64,000 nucleotides of DNA from Scandinavium sp036495715 (GTDB taxonomy: Bacteria; Pseudomonadota; Gammaproteobacteria; Enterobacterales; Enterobacteriaceae), in assembly GCA_036495715.1 (NCBI GenBank), contig DASXML010000062.1:3012-67011 (forward strand), read 5' to 3'. This document shows, in pieces, positions 9,026 through 17,114 of this stretch; the stretch's first letter is position 1; the number at the start of each line of letters is the position of its first letter. Below the pieces are notes generated by a model. It had not been told where the DNA came from. It ran no database searches and saw only the letters and a list, made by a program, of their open reading frames with translations. The translations under genes and the position numbers were made by a program.

Positions 9026-10335
9026 TGTTCGCCCTCCGTCATCAACTTTTTCCACTGCTGATACGCCGCGCGCATTCCCGTTTCGGCACTGACGTCGCTG
9101 CGTACACCGTCATCAGAACAGTATTCGCCCGCCAGCCCGCGATTAAGCATGATCCACAGGTCATCACCCGCCGTGGCCCCGCGCTGTACGCGCTCCCACG
9201 CCTCTGAATCATCCGGCGTGCCGAAGCCCATCGGCCCCTGGAAATGTTCATGCAGACGTAAGCGCGCCTGGTTGGCGATTTCCGGCCCGCCGTCCATGGT
9301 GATCACCGCATGGTGGATTTCGGTTTCGTTGACCGACACCGGCTGAAGCACACGGAAGAACGCCATTGAACAGGCGATATTCGGAAAGATATTGAGGTTG
9401 AAACCAGACCCGCCGACGGCACGCACAATACGTCTGACTTGTTGCTCGTCGTGATCGACACGCAGTGCGTCGGCCAGTTCAGTGAAGCGTTCCGGGATCG
9501 GCGCATCAAGATTGGCATCCAGATCCACCAGTTCCGGGATCATCACCATCACGCTGTGACCGTTACCGAGATCTTCGACATACCCGCTGCCGTCGACGAA
9601 ATTGAGCATCTCTTCGGTCTGCTTATCAACCGAACTCAGGAACGAACGGTGAACCACCGGGAAGTGATAGCCATCGGTGGTGTTTTCGAGCTGAATTTTC
9701 CAGTTGCCGGGAAAGCGAAAACGGTGCGCCGGGCCGGTTTTGATCGGATAGCCCGCGCCCTGCTTCATGAACAAGTCCATCCACTTTTTGGCGGTGCCGA
9801 GAAAATCGTCCAGCGGTTCAATCTGCTCGTTGAAGGTGGCAAAAATCATCCCCGCATACTGTTCGGTGCGCAGCGACACCAGCCCCAACTCGCCCTTTTC
9901 CAACTGGTCGGCATAGCTTTCCGGGTGCGGCACGCCGCGCAGACTGCCGTCCAGCGCATAGCCCCAGCCGTGATACGGACAAACAAAACTGTTGGTTTTG
10001 CCGCTGCGATGTTCGCACACCGTGGCGGCGCGATGGCGGCAGCGGTTCAGCAGTGTATGAACGGCACCTTTGCGTCCACGTACCACGATCACCGGCTGGG
10101 TGCCGATTTCAGTGGTTTTAAAACTGCCGGTTTCCGGGATTTCGCTCTCATGCGCCACCCAGACCCAGGTCTTGCTGAAAATACGGTCCAGTTCGAGCTG
10201 GAACAGCGCAGCCGAGGTATACAGCGAGGTGTGTACCCGGTCAGATTTCACTAACGCCGCAATCTCCGCGCCGGAAAGCGTCGGCGGCATGGTGGTGTCG
10301 ATATTCTTCACATTAATGAGGTGGTCGCATTGCAT
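9022..10335 (-). CDS. iacC: Rieske non-haem oxygenase, large (alpha) subunit
   Basis: A 437-residue ring-hydroxylating oxygenase alpha subunit. The Rieske 2Fe-2S centre is CRHRAATVCEH...CPYHGWGY (Cys-x-His and Cys-x2-His). The mononuclear iron site has DGYHFPVVHRSF with its two His, and the carboxylate ligand is expected near the C-terminus. It probably acts on the late intermediate that yields catechol. The ATG at 10335 lies 6-7 nt after AGGAGA; the in-frame ATG at 10341 is too close to it. It overlaps iacD by 4 bp and follows iacI by 19 bp. Confidence 0.92.
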   Translation of the reverse strand: MQCDHLINVKNIDTTMPPTLSGAEIAALVKSDRVHTSLYTSAALFQLELDRIFSKTWVWVAHESEIPETGSFKTTEIGTQPVIVVRGRKGAVHTLLNRCRHRAATVCEHRSGKTNSFVCPYHGWGYALDGSLRGVPHPESYADQLEKGELGLVSLRTEQYAGMIFATFNEQIEPLDDFLGTAKKWMDLFMKQGAGYPIKTGPAHRFRFPGNWKIQLENTTDGYHFPVVHRSFLSSVDKQTEEMLNFVDGSGYVEDLGNGHSVMVMIPELVDLDANLDAPIPERFTELADALRVDHDEQQVRRIVRAVGGSGFNLNIFPNIACSMAFFRVLQPVSVNETEIHHAVITMDGGPEIANQARLRLHEHFQGPMGFGTPDDSEAWERVQRGATAGDDLWIMLNRGLAGEYCSDDGVRSDVSAETGMRAAYQQWKKLMTEGEQ

Positions 10336-10354
10336 GTCCATTCTCCTGCACGTC

Positions 10355-10879
10355 TTATTTTTTATCCGGGACGGGTAAAGCATCCGCCGCGTGCCAGTGG
10401 TCTACCGGGCGGCTGAACAGGTTGCGGGTGGTGAAATGGCGCATCACCATCGCCCCCGCGTCACGAACAAAGGTCACATTGATTTCCGCCGCATTCAGGT
10501 GCGCGCCACCGGCGCTAAACGCCGAGGTTTGCAGCATCAGCCAGCGGCCACGCAGTTGTCCGTTCGGCTCATGCCACAGCGCTTCGGAACAGAGAAAGTG
10601 CGCGTTCATCACGAAATGCGCGGGCTGTTGCACATAGCCCGCCATCATGCTGACAATCGCGGCGCGCCCTTGATGACGGCCCAGACGGGTGGCATAGGGT
10701 TCGCCGAGTCCTTCCCAGCAGGCGTCTTCGCAGAACAGTTCGCCAATCGCCTGCACCGTTTCGAGGGTATCGAGGCTGTCGCACAAGCGCATGTACTGGC
10801 TGATGCACACACGTGCGGCCTGGTCATCTTCGAGCTGCTGTAAACGCAGCGCATCCGGGGCGTTCATCGACGACTCCAT
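10355..10879 (-). CDS. iacI: NTF2-like protein of the IAA cluster
   Basis: A 174-residue SnoaL/NTF2-like protein, recognised by its size, by the FCEDACWEG, GRHQGRAAI and NAHFLCSEALW stretches, and by its position between iacB and iacC. Its biochemical role in auxin breakdown is not established. It resembles dioxygenase beta subunits in fold but lacks a partner alpha subunit of its own. Its ATG overlaps the iacB stop. A second in-frame ATG at 10867 is preceded by GGAG at good spacing and may be the true start. Confidence 0.82.
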   Translation of the reverse strand: MESSMNAPDALRLQQLEDDQAARVCISQYMRLCDSLDTLETVQAIGELFCEDACWEGLGEPYATRLGRHQGRAAIVSMMAGYVQQPAHFVMNAHFLCSEALWHEPNGQLRGRWLMLQTSAFSAGGAHLNAAEINVTFVRDAGAMVMRHFTTRNLFSRPVDHWHAADALPVPDKK

Positions 10880-11238
10880 CAGTTCTGAATAATCAGTTCA
10901 CGGCCCACGCGAGCTTCGATTTTGCAGTACTTCCACAGCTTGCTGCCGCTGTCGCCGACCGGCGTGGTGCGGAATAAATTGCACACCGCCGCAACGTTTT
11001 CCAGACGCTCGGCGTCGGCTAACACATACGTCGTCCACGGCGCGGTGGTGGACGGGCCGACCATCAGCTGGTCGTCATCCATGTTGCCGATAACGGAGAT
11101 CCCCGGCGTTTCGTCGATGCCTTTCATCATCACGCCGAACGCGCCCCACACCTGTTTGGCTTCCGTCGGGGTCGCGTCGAAAAAGTTCTGGTTTACGCCG
11201 ATACAAAACAGCACGCGCAAAGTGGTTGGTTGGCTCAT
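10879..11238 (-). CDS. iacB: Small conserved protein of the IAA cluster
   Basis: A 119-residue cytoplasmic protein without a common domain name that I can assign. Its place between iacA and iacI marks it as IacB. The related protein in indole-degrading (iif) clusters is reported, as I recall, to be a cofactor-independent oxygenase acting on a dioxindole intermediate, so a similar role is plausible. AAGGAG sits 6 bp before the chosen ATG, which starts MSQPTTLRVLF. A GTG at 11256 is possible but has no ribosome site. Confidence 0.8.
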   Translation of the reverse strand: MSQPTTLRVLFCIGVNQNFFDATPTEAKQVWGAFGVMMKGIDETPGISVIGNMDDDQLMVGPSTTAPWTTYVLADAERLENVAAVCNLFRTTPVGDSGSKLWKYCKIEARVGRELIIQN

Positions 11239-11252
11239 CTGTTGCTCCTTAA

Positions 11253-12380
11253 TCACAAATAACCGGGCAGCGGTTTGCCGCCGAAAAAGACCGTACCGGC
11301 ATTGAGGTACGAGAGGTCGCCCATAAAGGCATGTTGGGTGATCACCAGCGTGTCGCGCACATAGCGTTGCAGCGGGCTGGTCATCGTTACGCCGCTCATG
11401 CCGTTCAGCGCCAGCGCCTGGCGCGCCACCTCGGCGGCCACGCGGGTGACGTGAGTGGATGAAAGACGTAACGCGTTAATCTGTTCGCTGCTGGCGTCGT
11501 CGCCTGCCAGCAGACGCTGCCAGACATCATCCATCGCTTCATAAAACCAGGCACGGGCCGAACGTAAATCCGCTTCGCAACGGGCAATTTGCATCTGCGC
11601 CTGCGGTCTGTCGGCCAGACGCGGCGCACCGGTCACCGACTGTTGACGATGGGCAATGGTGTAGATTTCGTTGAGTGCGGCGCGGGCGACGCCAAGTGCC
11701 ACGACAGATAACACCTGGGTGGCGAGTGAAAGCACCGGATAGCGATACAGCGGGCCGTCCAGATTCAGCGCGCCGCCGCGAACAAAGGTCCATTCGTGCG
11801 GCACAAAGGCGTCGTTAACCACCAGATCATGGCTACCGGTTCCGGCGAGACCGACGGTGTCCCACACCGGATCAATCTGCACGCTTTCGCGCGGTAACAC
11901 CGCCATGCGTGGCAACGCCTGATCGGCATCCGGCAGAATGCCTACGCCCAAAACAGACGCGCCCATGCTGCCGCTGGCAAAGCTCCAGCGCCCGCTAACG
12001 CGGTAGCCGCCGTCGGCCTGTTGTGCTTTTTGCGTCGGGAAAATACCGCCCGCAAACACCACATCTGGCCCGTCGCGATAGAGTGCTTTCAGGGTGTCAG
12101 GCGGCAGTGCGCCGAGGTAAAACGGGCTCATACCGAAACTGGCAACCCAGCCCGCAGAACCGTCGGCGGTGGAGATTTGCTCAACCAGTTCGCAAAACTG
12201 CGCCGGGGAACATTCGTCGCCGCCGTACAGCTTCGGCACCAGCGCGCGATATACACCCACCTGCTGAAAACGGGCGATCACATCGGCCGAAATATGGCGC
12301 TGATGCTCAAAATCGGCACTGCGAGTGGCGACATCACTCAGCAGCGGAACCAGCTCCTCACGAACATGTACGGCAGACAT
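11253..12380 (-). CDS. iacA: Flavoprotein monooxygenase with acyl-CoA dehydrogenase fold, first step of IAA breakdown
   Basis: A 375-residue protein of the acyl-CoA dehydrogenase-like flavin hydroxylase group (HsaA/DszC-like). N-terminal helices include VPKLYGG and SADGSAGWVASFGM. The middle barrel has RVSGRWSFASGSMGASVLGV, and the C-terminal helices carry RYVRDTLVITQHAFMG. IacA hydroxylates the indole ring of IAA at C2 with reduced flavin from IacG; homologues form indigo from indole. GGAGGA precedes the ATG. The gap to iacH is 105 bp, the largest within the operon. Confidence 0.92.
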   Translation of the reverse strand: MSAVHVREELVPLLSDVATRSADFEHQRHISADVIARFQQVGVYRALVPKLYGGDECSPAQFCELVEQISTADGSAGWVASFGMSPFYLGALPPDTLKALYRDGPDVVFAGGIFPTQKAQQADGGYRVSGRWSFASGSMGASVLGVGILPDADQALPRMAVLPRESVQIDPVWDTVGLAGTGSHDLVVNDAFVPHEWTFVRGGALNLDGPLYRYPVLSLATQVLSVVALGVARAALNEIYTIAHRQQSVTGAPRLADRPQAQMQIARCEADLRSARAWFYEAMDDVWQRLLAGDDASSEQINALRLSSTHVTRVAAEVARQALALNGMSGVTMTSPLQRYVRDTLVITQHAFMGDLSYLNAGTVFFGGKPLPGYL

Positions 12381-12485
12381 AGCTTCCTCCGAATTTTTTA
12401 TCTGCGGCGTTTCGAGGACGAACGAAGCCGCAATGAGTCGTACTCACTGAATCATCTGGAAAAAAGAACCGCTAAGAAGACGTGG

Positions 12486-13610
12486 CTAGTGGCGTCGTCG
12501 CTGAGTCAGCCATTCGGCGGCCTGCACCAGCAATCCGTCGTGGCCTTTGGCGGCCACTAGCTGCAATGAAACGGGGCGACCCTTGAGTTCGCCGACGGGT
12601 AACGTGAGTGCCGGGTGGCCGCTGAGATTGAACGGACGCACCAGTCGGGTGAGATTGACTACGCTAAGCGGATCGTGCGCCTCGTCTAGCGTCGGCGGCA
12701 GCTCCGGTAACGTTGCCAGCGCCAGCAGCGGCGTTTGCGCCAGTAAGGCATCCACGTCTGATGTAAAGTGCGAACGCACACTTTCTGCGTCCTGCAACGC
12801 ATCGGCACTGATATCCGCCCCGGCGCGAATGCGGGTCGCCACATCGGCCGACACCTTGCCGCTCGCCAGTAGCGGATTGAGCGACAGCCAATTTTCGTGG
12901 CTGATAATCGTCAACCCGGCGCGGTGCGCATCGGCTAACGTTGACAGTTCCATCGGGCGAGGCGCGATGCCACGCTGAGTCAGGAATGTAAGAAGGGTTG
13001 CGTCGATTTCAGGCGTCGCGGCGGAAATAAACCCCATCGCCGGAAGTGCGGTCAGCAGCTCGCCGACAGGAACCGACAGCCGCGTCATCACCTGACGTAA
13101 AACCTGCGCATCGCGGGAAAATATCCCCACGCAGTCCAGCGAACTGTCGGCGGGCATCACACCCTGGCGACTCAGCACGCCGTAGCCCGGTTTCAGGCCC
13201 ATGATGGCGCAACAGGCCGCAGGCATCCGGACTGAACCGCCGGTATCGGTGCCGAGGGAGAAATCGACGGAGCCGGAGGCGACCACTGCCGCAGAACCGC
13301 TCGATGACCCGCCGGGGATCAGCGCCGGATAGCGTGGATTCAGCGGCGTGCCGCTCCACGGGTTAATCCCCGTCACGCCGAACGCCAGTTCATGCAGCGT
13401 GGTTTTGCCGGTCAGCGTGCAATGCTTTTCCAGCAAGGTCGCAACAACGCTGGCATGGTGTTTTTCCACCGGCACATTTTCCAGCGCCAGGCAACCGGCC
13501 TGAGTGCGATACCCGGCGACGTCCAGCGTGTCTTTGACCGCGAAATGTAAATCGCCCTCACCGAGGACGAACTGACTGACGTACCCATCGCTCACAGAAA
13601 CTGGCTTCAT
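12486..13610 (-). CDS. iacH: Amidase-signature protein, first gene of the iac operon
   Basis: A 374-residue amidase-signature hydrolase. The catalytic Lys lies in HFAVKDTLDV, the first Ser in PGGSSSGSAA, and the nucleophile Ser in LGTDTGGSVRMPAA (Ser-cisSer-Lys triad). This family hydrolyses amides such as indole-3-acetamide. Its exact task in the IAA pathway is unsettled; it may open a lactam or release IAA from an amide. AAGGTGAG lies 5 bp before the ATG at 13610; a GTG at 13619 is less well placed. It leads the operon behind a promoter with a palindromic operator. Confidence 0.9.
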   Translation of the reverse strand: MKPVSVSDGYVSQFVLGEGDLHFAVKDTLDVAGYRTQAGCLALENVPVEKHHASVVATLLEKHCTLTGKTTLHELAFGVTGINPWSGTPLNPRYPALIPGGSSSGSAAVVASGSVDFSLGTDTGGSVRMPAACCAIMGLKPGYGVLSRQGVMPADSSLDCVGIFSRDAQVLRQVMTRLSVPVGELLTALPAMGFISAATPEIDATLLTFLTQRGIAPRPMELSTLADAHRAGLTIISHENWLSLNPLLASGKVSADVATRIRAGADISADALQDAESVRSHFTSDVDALLAQTPLLALATLPELPPTLDEAHDPLSVVNLTRLVRPFNLSGHPALTLPVGELKGRPVSLQLVAAKGHDGLLVQAAEWLTQRRRH

Positions 13611-13692
13611 GATTCTCACCTTGACCAGAAAAAACGAATCAGATTCAGGCAGGCCGTCAATGCGGCGCTTTGTCCTGACTAACGTTAGGTCA

Positions 13693-13734
13693 ACTATGGA
13701 AGAATTACGTGAATATTCAAGTAATATTTCACGT
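13693..13734 (-). promoter_or_regulatory. Candidate iacH promoter with IacR operator
   Basis: The 332-bp gap between iacR and iacH holds an inverted repeat ACGTGAA (13707-13713) and TTCACGT (13728-13734), extended inward as ACGTGAATATT/AATATTTCACGT with a one-base offset. On the minus strand a -35-like TTGAAT (13715-13720) and a -10-like CATAGT (13693-13698) have a 16-bp spacer, so the palindrome covers the -35. A MarR repressor bound here would block RNA polymerase. Confidence 0.55.
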
Positions 13735-13837
13735 TAAATTCACCGTGTCGCAACAATTAATTAACCTTTATCTTAAAAAGGCTATTTGATTAGGATGATG
13801 AAAAACAACGTAAAAACAGGCAGGCAGGGGGAAATGC

Positions 13838-13857
13838 CGTCATGGTGGCCCATGACG
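13838..13857. terminator. Hairpin between iacR and iacH
   Basis: A perfect 8-bp stem CGTCATGG/CCATGACG with a 4-nt loop about 85 bp after the iacR stop. On the minus strand the run that follows is only weakly T-rich, so it may slow or process iacR transcripts rather than end them fully. Confidence 0.4.
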
Positions 13858-13942
13858 ACGCATCAGGAAAAAGTATTGAATTACAGGGGATTATAAGAAA
13901 TCGCTACCGAGGTCACACATTCGCCATTCGGCAGTATGAACG

Positions 13943-14416
13943 CTAGAGCTCGTTGAGATTATCCAGCACTTTCGCCAACGACAGATTCATTTTAGCCACC
14001 TGATTTGACGTCATGCCCTTGAAGCCTTTATCGAACACTTTGCTCGCCTGAGCATAGGCCTCTTCGACCTTTTGCCGTCCGAGTTCGGTCAACATCACTT
14101 CGGTCACGCGGGCGTCATTTTCGCTGCTGGCGGTGGTCACCAGGCCATCTTCCCGTAAACGCCCCACAATTTTGGTTACGGTCGGCATTTTTGCCATCGC
14201 GTATTCCGAAATCTGCGAAATGCTGGCTTTACCGTACTGGTGCGTCACCATTAACACCCGAAAGCCGGAGACATCGAGCTGCGCTTTTTTCAGTTCAATT
14301 TCCATAATTTGCGTGTAGCGCGCGTAGACGTTCACTATCCAGTAAAACGGGAACTCTTCGCGATGAAAGCCGGCGTCGGATGCAGTCTCTTCAGCCGTGT
14401 TTTTTATCGTACTCAT
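13943..14416 (-). CDS. iacR: MarR-type repressor of the IAA cluster
   Basis: A 157-residue winged-helix protein of the MarR family. The DNA-binding part spans about residues 45-120, with the recognition helix in MAKMPTVTKIVGRLREDGLV and the wing in SSENDARVTEVMLTELGRQ. In Enterobacter soli LF7 and Pseudomonas putida 1290 the equivalent IacR represses the iac genes until IAA is present. AAGGAA precedes the ATG at 14416; a start at 14440 adds eight residues with no ribosome site. It is upstream of iacH on the same strand and divergent from the ACS transporter gene. Confidence 0.88.
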   Translation of the reverse strand: MSTIKNTAEETASDAGFHREEFPFYWIVNVYARYTQIMEIELKKAQLDVSGFRVLMVTHQYGKASISQISEYAMAKMPTVTKIVGRLREDGLVTTASSENDARVTEVMLTELGRQKVEEAYAQASKVFDKGFKGMTSNQVAKMNLSLAKVLDNLNEL

Positions 14417-14592
14417 GCGTTTCCTTAGCAAATAAAGCACCAGATAACGCGATTATACCTGCGAATCTGTAACGGCTATAGCGCCATCACGCCTACAGAA
14501 ACCCCCCTGATCTGCAAGGCGCGATCGCCGTCGCATTATGATTCATAAATGCCATGCACATAACAATTACGTATCATTTTCTGAACATTACA

Positions 14593-14622
14593 TTGACGTT
14601 TCGCCTGGTTGTTTTCTATACG
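14593..14622 (+). promoter_or_regulatory. Candidate promoter of the ACS transporter gene
   Basis: TTGACG (14593-14598) and TATACG (14617-14622) are separated by 18 bp and end 43 bp before the ATG at 14666. The 249-bp divergent gap to iacR is AT-rich. I did not find the iacH-type palindrome in it. Confidence 0.4.
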
Positions 14623-14665
14623 TTTAGCCGTCCTGCACACGCATAACCACAATGTGGAGCTATTC

Positions 14666-16024
14666 ATGACCGACTTTCCTGCACAAACACCTCTGGACCC
14701 ACGTCAGCAAGCCGTTATCAAGAAGTTATTCCGTCGGCTGATCGTGTTTTTATTCATCCTGTTCGTTTTTTCCTACCTCGACCGCATCAATATTGGTTTT
14801 GCTGGGCTGACAATGGGCAAAGATCTGGGCCTGAGCAGTACCATGTTTGGCCTCGCCACTACCCTGTTTTACGTGATGTATGTGATTTGCGGGATCCCCA
14901 GCAATATTATGTTAGGGATTGTCGGCGCACGCCGCTGGATTGCAGTACTGATGATTATCTGGGGCATTGCATCCACCGCAACCATGTTTGCCACCGGACC
15001 TAACAGTTTGTATGCCTTACGAATGCTGGTCGGGATTGCGGAAGCTGGTTTCTTGCCGGGTATGCTGTTGTATTTAACCTATTGGTTCCCTTCGCATTAC
15101 CGCGCCCGTGCCAACGCGCTGTTTATGATTGCGATGCCGGTGACAATGGCGTTAGGCTCGCTCGCGTCAGGATACATTTTGAATATGGACGGACTACTAA
15201 ACCTGAAAGGTTGGCAGTGGCTGTTTCTGTTGGAAGGTTTCCCGTCAGTACTGCTGGGTCTGGTGGTGTGGTTCTGGCTGGATGACAGCCCATCAAAGGC
15301 CAAATGGCTGACCGCCGACGACAAAGTGTGCCTGAACGACATGCTGGAAGCCGATAAGCTAGCGTCAGAAAAAACACAAATCGCCGTCAATAACTCACTG
15401 CTCCCACAGCGCAGCATGGCACGGGAGTTATTCACCCCGATAATCATTCTCTATACGCTCGCCTATTTCTGCTTGACCAATACGCTGAGTGCACTGAGCG
15501 TCTGGACGCCGCTGATTTTGCGCAGCTTTAACGAAACCAGCAGTAACGTGACCATCGGCCTGCTGAGCGCCATTCCGCAGGTGTGTACCATCGTGGCGAT
15601 GGTGTGGTGGAGCAAGCGTTCTGACCGACTTAACGAACGTAAAATCCATACTCTGCTGCCGTATTTGTTTGCTGCGGCGGGCTGGATGTTAACGGCGTCA
15701 AGCACCCATCCACTGTGGCAATTCAGCGGCATCGTGATGGCCTCAGCGGGTGCATTTGCCGCAATGGTGATTTTCTGGACCACGCCGGATCGCTACATTT
15801 CTCTACGCGCTCGCGCGGTAGGGATTGCGGTGATCAATGCCACCGGAATGACAGGCGCAGCGCTCGGCCCATTATTGATGGGATGGATGAAAGACGTCAC
15901 CGGAAACTTCAATGCCGGGATTTTTATGGTGGCCGGGTTCCTGGTGTTAGGGGCACTGATTATCGCGGTGATCCCAATGCGAAAAGTCAATTCCCGCGAA
16001 GCGTCACCGTCATTGTCCACTTGA
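14666..16024 (+). CDS. MFS transporter, anion:cation symporter (ACS) family
   Basis: A 452-residue, 12-helix transporter. Family marks are SYLDRINIGFAGLTM in helix 1, the RMLVGIAEAGFLPG stretch in helix 4, YLTYWFPSHYRARANA after it, and a central loop with LEGFPSVLLGL. ACS members take up organic anions such as tartrate, phthalate or aromatic acids. GGAG stands 7 bp before the ATG at 14666; an in-frame ATG at 14609 lies inside the predicted promoter. It is 31 bp from the AraC-type gene, so both probably share an mRNA. The divergent iacR suggests, but does not prove, an aromatic substrate. Confidence 0.82.
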   Translation: MTDFPAQTPLDPRQQAVIKKLFRRLIVFLFILFVFSYLDRINIGFAGLTMGKDLGLSSTMFGLATTLFYVMYVICGIPSNIMLGIVGARRWIAVLMIIWGIASTATMFATGPNSLYALRMLVGIAEAGFLPGMLLYLTYWFPSHYRARANALFMIAMPVTMALGSLASGYILNMDGLLNLKGWQWLFLLEGFPSVLLGLVVWFWLDDSPSKAKWLTADDKVCLNDMLEADKLASEKTQIAVNNSLLPQRSMARELFTPIIILYTLAYFCLTNTLSALSVWTPLILRSFNETSSNVTIGLLSAIPQVCTIVAMVWWSKRSDRLNERKIHTLLPYLFAAAGWMLTASSTHPLWQFSGIVMASAGAFAAMVIFWTTPDRYISLRARAVGIAVINATGMTGAALGPLLMGWMKDVTGNFNAGIFMVAGFLVLGALIIAVIPMRKVNSREASPSLST

Positions 16025-16055
16025 CTTATTTTGCCAAAATTGTACTTTTCAGGAC

Positions 16056-17036
16056 ATGAAGAAAATCCTGATTATTGTTCCCGATGGCGGCATGCTGTTT
16101 GAGTCCGCCGGTATTGCTGACATTCTGATGCAGGCCAATCGCCTGCATCCGGAAGGCCCAGAGCAACCCTGTTATCACGTGGCACTTGCCACGACCCAGC
16201 CGCATCAGGTGATCCACGGCCAGTCGGGGTTAAACCTGCTGGCCGATCACCGCCTGCATGAGCTTGACCCGCGCGAGCCGTTCGACACCATTCTCATTAC
16301 CGGGCGTGGGCAAAATGAACTGGAAGCCATTGCGGTTGTCGACTGGCTGCATCTTGCCGCGCCACATGCCCGCCGTATTGCCTCCGTTTGTGGCGGCGCA
16401 TTACTGCTGGCACAGGCCGGGCTGCTGGATGGCAGGCAAGCCACCACCCATTGGCGGCTGCTGGATACGCTGAAAACAGAATACCCGCAGGTGAACGTCG
16501 AAGCCGGGCCGCTGTTTATTCAGGACGGGCATATCTGGACCTCCGGCGGCGTCAGTTCCGGCTTTGATTTAACGCTGGCGCTGGTTGAAGACGATTACGG
16601 TTTCAGCCTTGCGCGCAATGTGGCCCAGGACATGGTGATGTACCTGCGTCGCCCCGGCGGGCAGCTACAGTTCAGCCGCTATAACCTGCGCCAGAATAAC
16701 GTCAGTGGGCCGGTAGGCGAGTTACTGACGTGGATCCTCGATAACCTCACCGCCGATTTATGTGTCGAAAAACTGGCGGAAAAAGTCTCCATGAGCCCAC
16801 GCAATTTTACCCGCGTCTTCACGCGCGAAACCGGCGCTTCCCCGGCGCGCTATGTGGCAGAAGCGCGTCTTTCTGCCGCCCGTCAACGGCTCGAACAAAC
16901 CCATGACACACTGGACAGAATTGCCGAACAGACCGGTTTTGGCAGCAGTATCAATCTGCGCCGCTTATTTGAAAAACAGCTGCACCTGACGCCGGGCGAA
17001 TACCGCAAGCGCTTTCACTGCCGCAAAATGGCGTAA
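16056..17036 (+). CDS. AraC-family regulator with DJ-1/PfpI sensor domain
   Basis: A 326-residue GlxA/FtrA-type regulator. Residues 1-190 form a DJ-1/PfpI (class I amidotransferase-like) domain, with the nucleophile-elbow sequence ASVCGGALLLAQAG and a following TTHW motif. Residues 225-320 are an AraC DNA-binding domain (VEKLAEKVSMSPRNFTRVF and IAEQTGFGSSINLRRLFEK, each in part). The Cys of VCGG is kept, though such domains usually sense rather than catalyse. It follows the ACS transporter closely and precedes the GAPDH gene by 78 bp, so those two are the likeliest targets. Confidence 0.85.
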   Translation: MKKILIIVPDGGMLFESAGIADILMQANRLHPEGPEQPCYHVALATTQPHQVIHGQSGLNLLADHRLHELDPREPFDTILITGRGQNELEAIAVVDWLHLAAPHARRIASVCGGALLLAQAGLLDGRQATTHWRLLDTLKTEYPQVNVEAGPLFIQDGHIWTSGGVSSGFDLTLALVEDDYGFSLARNVAQDMVMYLRRPGGQLQFSRYNLRQNNVSGPVGELLTWILDNLTADLCVEKLAEKVSMSPRNFTRVFTRETGASPARYVAEARLSAARQRLEQTHDTLDRIAEQTGFGSSINLRRLFEKQLHLTPGEYRKRFHCRKMA

Positions 17037-17114
17037 TGTGATCCTTTTTTGTCATTTACGCCAAAACCGCCCCACCCTACAGTAACGCCATAGACAACAG
17101 AGAAGGAGTTGAAC

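Noticed and set aside
12021..12560. Long plus-strand open frames inside the iac cluster and similar long antisense frames elsewhere
   Set aside because: They are shadows of GC-rich minus-strand genes, lack ribosome sites and show no family resemblance.
6346..14416. An indole (iif-type) degradation cluster instead of iac
   Set aside because: Several enzymes are shared, but the amidase gene iacH, the MarR regulator and the exact order HABICDEFG match the IAA cluster.
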